From positions 1-6,876 of the forward strand of contig CACZRQ010000213.1 of the NCBI GenBank assembly GCA_902783615.1: DNA of 6,876 bases, given 5' to 3'. Made by a program: the position numbers and the translations under genes. This document shows, piece after piece, positions 4,882 through 6,876 of the stretch. Each line of letters opens with the position of its first letter. Within the stretch, counting starts at the first letter, position 1. The DNA is from an uncultured Bacteroidales bacterium. GTDB lineage: Bacteria; Bacteroidota; Bacteroidia; Bacteroidales; Bacteroidaceae. The notes below the pieces were generated by a model. The model had not been told where the DNA came from and searched no databases. It saw only the letters and a list, made by a program, of their open reading frames with translations.

Positions 4882-6864
4882 TTATTTGGTGGATTGGTAA
4901 ACCAAGCGGTCTTCTGTCATACGCTCCATATACTGTTGGATGATGGCCTTGAGCCTGCGCTCCATATTGGTTTCCACCTCACCTAAAGTACCTTGCAGAT
5001 TTTGGCGCATGAACCAGTCGTGCTTGAAGTCGTAGATGGCTTTCACTTGCCCATCTTCAGTAAACTGCATCAAATAGTCTCCTTTCAGGTATTGGTAGAT
5101 GCCATTGGTGTGGTTCACTGCCCAAGTTTCTGCATCAGGGGTATGAATGAGGTCGGTGCCAAAGGCCAAGTATGGTTCATCGTAATGCAAATAGCCCAAG
5201 ACAGTAGGCATGATGTCTATCTGTTGAGCGATGCAGTGGCGACGCTGGGGTTGCAACTCGCCAGAGGGGTCGAAGAAGATGATTGGTGCACCAAACACAC
5301 CCAAATCAGTTTGATACTCAGGTCGCGAACTAAGGTTCGTATGGTCGGCCGTTATGACAAACAACGTATTTTCATACCAAGGTTGTTGCTGGGCAGTTTC
5401 AAAGAACTTGCGCAAAGCCTCATCCACATAACGGATGCACTTGTGCAACACATTGTCATCGCCAGGCTCATCGCTATATATCTCCTTGTATCGATCTGGC
5501 ACAGCAAAGGGATGGTGAGAACTGGCAGTAAACACCGATGTAACGAAAGGCTGAGGCATTTCACTCATCTGCAGGGCATAGAACTGCAGGAACTCCTCAT
5601 CCCAAATGGCCCACATGCCATCGAAATCGTCATCGCCATTGAAACGCTTGTCTTGGTTGTATTCCGTACGTCCGAAATAGTCATCATAGCCTGTGGTCTT
5701 GGCAAATGCCTCAAAGCCCATCGAGCCATTCTCTGCTCCATGGAAGAAAGCCGAATAATAGCCCTTTTTGCCCAATTCACCGGCAATTCCGCTCACTTGG
5801 TTCAAAGAAGCGGGTGTCAGGAAGAAAGGTTCGATGAAATGGGGAATACTGGACAAAATGGACGGCATGCCATCGATGCTCTTGCGACCATTGGCGAAGG
5901 TATAATCAAAGGTCAGTGATCGTTGCAAGAGAGAATCCATAAAGGGGGCATAACCCTTGTAAGAGCCATCGTTCCAAATGTCATTGTAGGCAGCCATGAA
6001 CTCACGACTGAAGCTTTCGAGAATCAGTACCACCACATTCTTCTGCTGCATGGGCAAGGAATCGGAGGGTATGACAACAGGACTATAAATCTGCTCCATT
6101 TCCTCGCGAGAGAAATATTGTGGATCTTTGAACACATGTTTGCCAATGGTGCGAATCATGGAAAAAGGCGTGTTGAGCACCAAAGCAGCCTCAGAAGGAC
6201 GGTTCACATATTGATTGGCATTGCTGATGGTGATTGGACGCACTGCATGGGTGGCTCCACCTCGCATACCAAACACGGCTAAAGGAATGAACACCAGGAA
6301 ACAGAGGGTATGTATGAGGTAGTATTTGATGTATTGCCGCTTGTGGGAAAGCATGAATTTGCCTTGGGGCTTGACATAAAGATAGATGAGAGCGGCAATG
6401 AGCAAGATACCCAAGATGACCAGATACCAATGGTTCAGGATTTCCACGCCAAAGATGCCACCCAGATTGCCTTCATGACTGAACTCTTGAAAAACAGAGG
6501 CGGTTGTGCGTCTGCCGGTATATTGGAAATATACGGAATCGGTGAGGTTGATAACGATAGCAAGGCCATTGACAACCACAAACACCCACTTGGCGAAGGT
6601 TTGCCAGCTATCTTTTTCTTTCAAATGGCAAGGCAGCAACATCAAAAGGGCAAAGAGGAGGTTGGTGTAGATGATGGCAGAGGTATCGAACATCCAACAG
6701 CCTTTGAGAACGGTTGGCCAAGAGAGGGCAGAAAAGCCTTCAGAGAAAGCCGACCAGTTGACCAGCAGATAGGCTATACGACAGATGGCGTAGGCGATAT
6801 AGGCCAACACCATGTTGCAAACGAAGGCAACAATGCTTGATATTTCAGATTTAGCTATTTTCAT
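4882..6864 (-). CDS. LtaS/MdoB-like membrane sulfatase-fold phosphotransferase
   Basis: This is a 660-residue integral membrane enzyme. About five hydrophobic segments (roughly 11-36, 58-78, 92-112, 145-165, 180-200) precede a periplasmic alkaline-phosphatase/sulfatase-fold domain (about 270-600). Motifs align with lipoteichoic acid synthase and related phosphoglycerol or phosphoethanolamine transferases: NVVVLILES with metal ligand Glu283; NGRKSIDG with Ser329 at the position of the catalytic Thr of S. aureus LtaS; FFHGAENGSMGFEAF; SSHHPF with His450/451; and ITADHTN with Asp507-His508 as metal ligands. Gram-negative bacteria lack lipoteichoic acid, so the acceptor is probably a periplasmic glucan, a lipopolysaccharide or capsule sugar, or a lipid; this cannot be settled here. 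The ATG at 6864 gives an N-terminus running directly into the first membrane segment. Only 12 upstream bases are visible (AGAAAGAG is a weak ribosome-site candidate), so the promoter lies outside the window. The M13 peptidase gene follows 59 bp downstream. Confidence 0.9.
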   Translation of the reverse strand: MKIAKSEISSIVAFVCNMVLAYIAYAICRIAYLLVNWSAFSEGFSALSWPTVLKGCWMFDTSAIIYTNLLFALLMLLPCHLKEKDSWQTFAKWVFVVVNGLAIVINLTDSVYFQYTGRRTTASVFQEFSHEGNLGGIFGVEILNHWYLVILGILLIAALIYLYVKPQGKFMLSHKRQYIKYYLIHTLCFLVFIPLAVFGMRGGATHAVRPITISNANQYVNRPSEAALVLNTPFSMIRTIGKHVFKDPQYFSREEMEQIYSPVVIPSDSLPMQQKNVVVLILESFSREFMAAYNDIWNDGSYKGYAPFMDSLLQRSLTFDYTFANGRKSIDGMPSILSSIPHFIEPFFLTPASLNQVSGIAGELGKKGYYSAFFHGAENGSMGFEAFAKTTGYDDYFGRTEYNQDKRFNGDDDFDGMWAIWDEEFLQFYALQMSEMPQPFVTSVFTASSHHPFAVPDRYKEIYSDEPGDDNVLHKCIRYVDEALRKFFETAQQQPWYENTLFVITADHTNLSSRPEYQTDLGVFGAPIIFFDPSGELQPQRRHCIAQQIDIMPTVLGYLHYDEPYLAFGTDLIHTPDAETWAVNHTNGIYQYLKGDYLMQFTEDGQVKAIYDFKHDWFMRQNLQGTLGEVETNMERRLKAIIQQYMERMTEDRLVYQSTK

Positions 6865-6876
6865 AAAACTCTTTCT

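Overview
The window looks like a chromosomal segment from a member of the Bacteroidales (Bacteroides/Prevotella type). The evidence is a fimbrillin/BspA-type surface lipoprotein, two lipoprotein signal peptides whose cysteine is followed by acidic residues (the Bacteroidetes surface-export pattern), AT-rich start regions without clear Shine-Dalgarno sites, and one excellent Bacteroidetes sigma-ABfr promoter (TTTG, 20 bp, TATTTTTG). Genus and species cannot be fixed from the sequence alone.

Layout. A short plus-strand gene at the left edge (about 27-440, possibly cut by the window) encodes a charged coiled-coil protein of unknown function. It converges on a minus-strand lipoprotein gene (661-2040) with a fimbrillin-like domain, an EF-hand-like loop and a short run of BspA-type leucine-rich repeats. 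Next comes a gene-free stretch of 850 bp (2041-2890). It holds, in the direction of minus-strand transcription: the terminator hairpin of the peptidase gene, a highly palindromic block built from about ten copies of GGTGAAGG in both orientations, a small dyad, the lipoprotein-gene promoter, and a leader of about 255 nt that can fold into a hairpin of about 120 nt. Beyond this lie two minus-strand genes 59 bp apart, probably one transcription unit: an LtaS/MdoB-like membrane sulfatase-fold phosphotransferase (4882-6864) followed by an M13 (neprilysin/PepO-type) zinc metallopeptidase lipoprotein (2891-4822).

All three large genes act at the envelope. One modifies a glycan or lipid headgroup on the periplasmic side, one is a predicted surface or periplasmic peptidase, and one is a predicted surface adhesin-like lipoprotein. 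No classical defence, CRISPR, tRNA, rRNA or transposase gene is visible. The most unusual material is non-coding: the GGTGAAGG palindrome and the structured leader of the fimbrillin/BspA gene.
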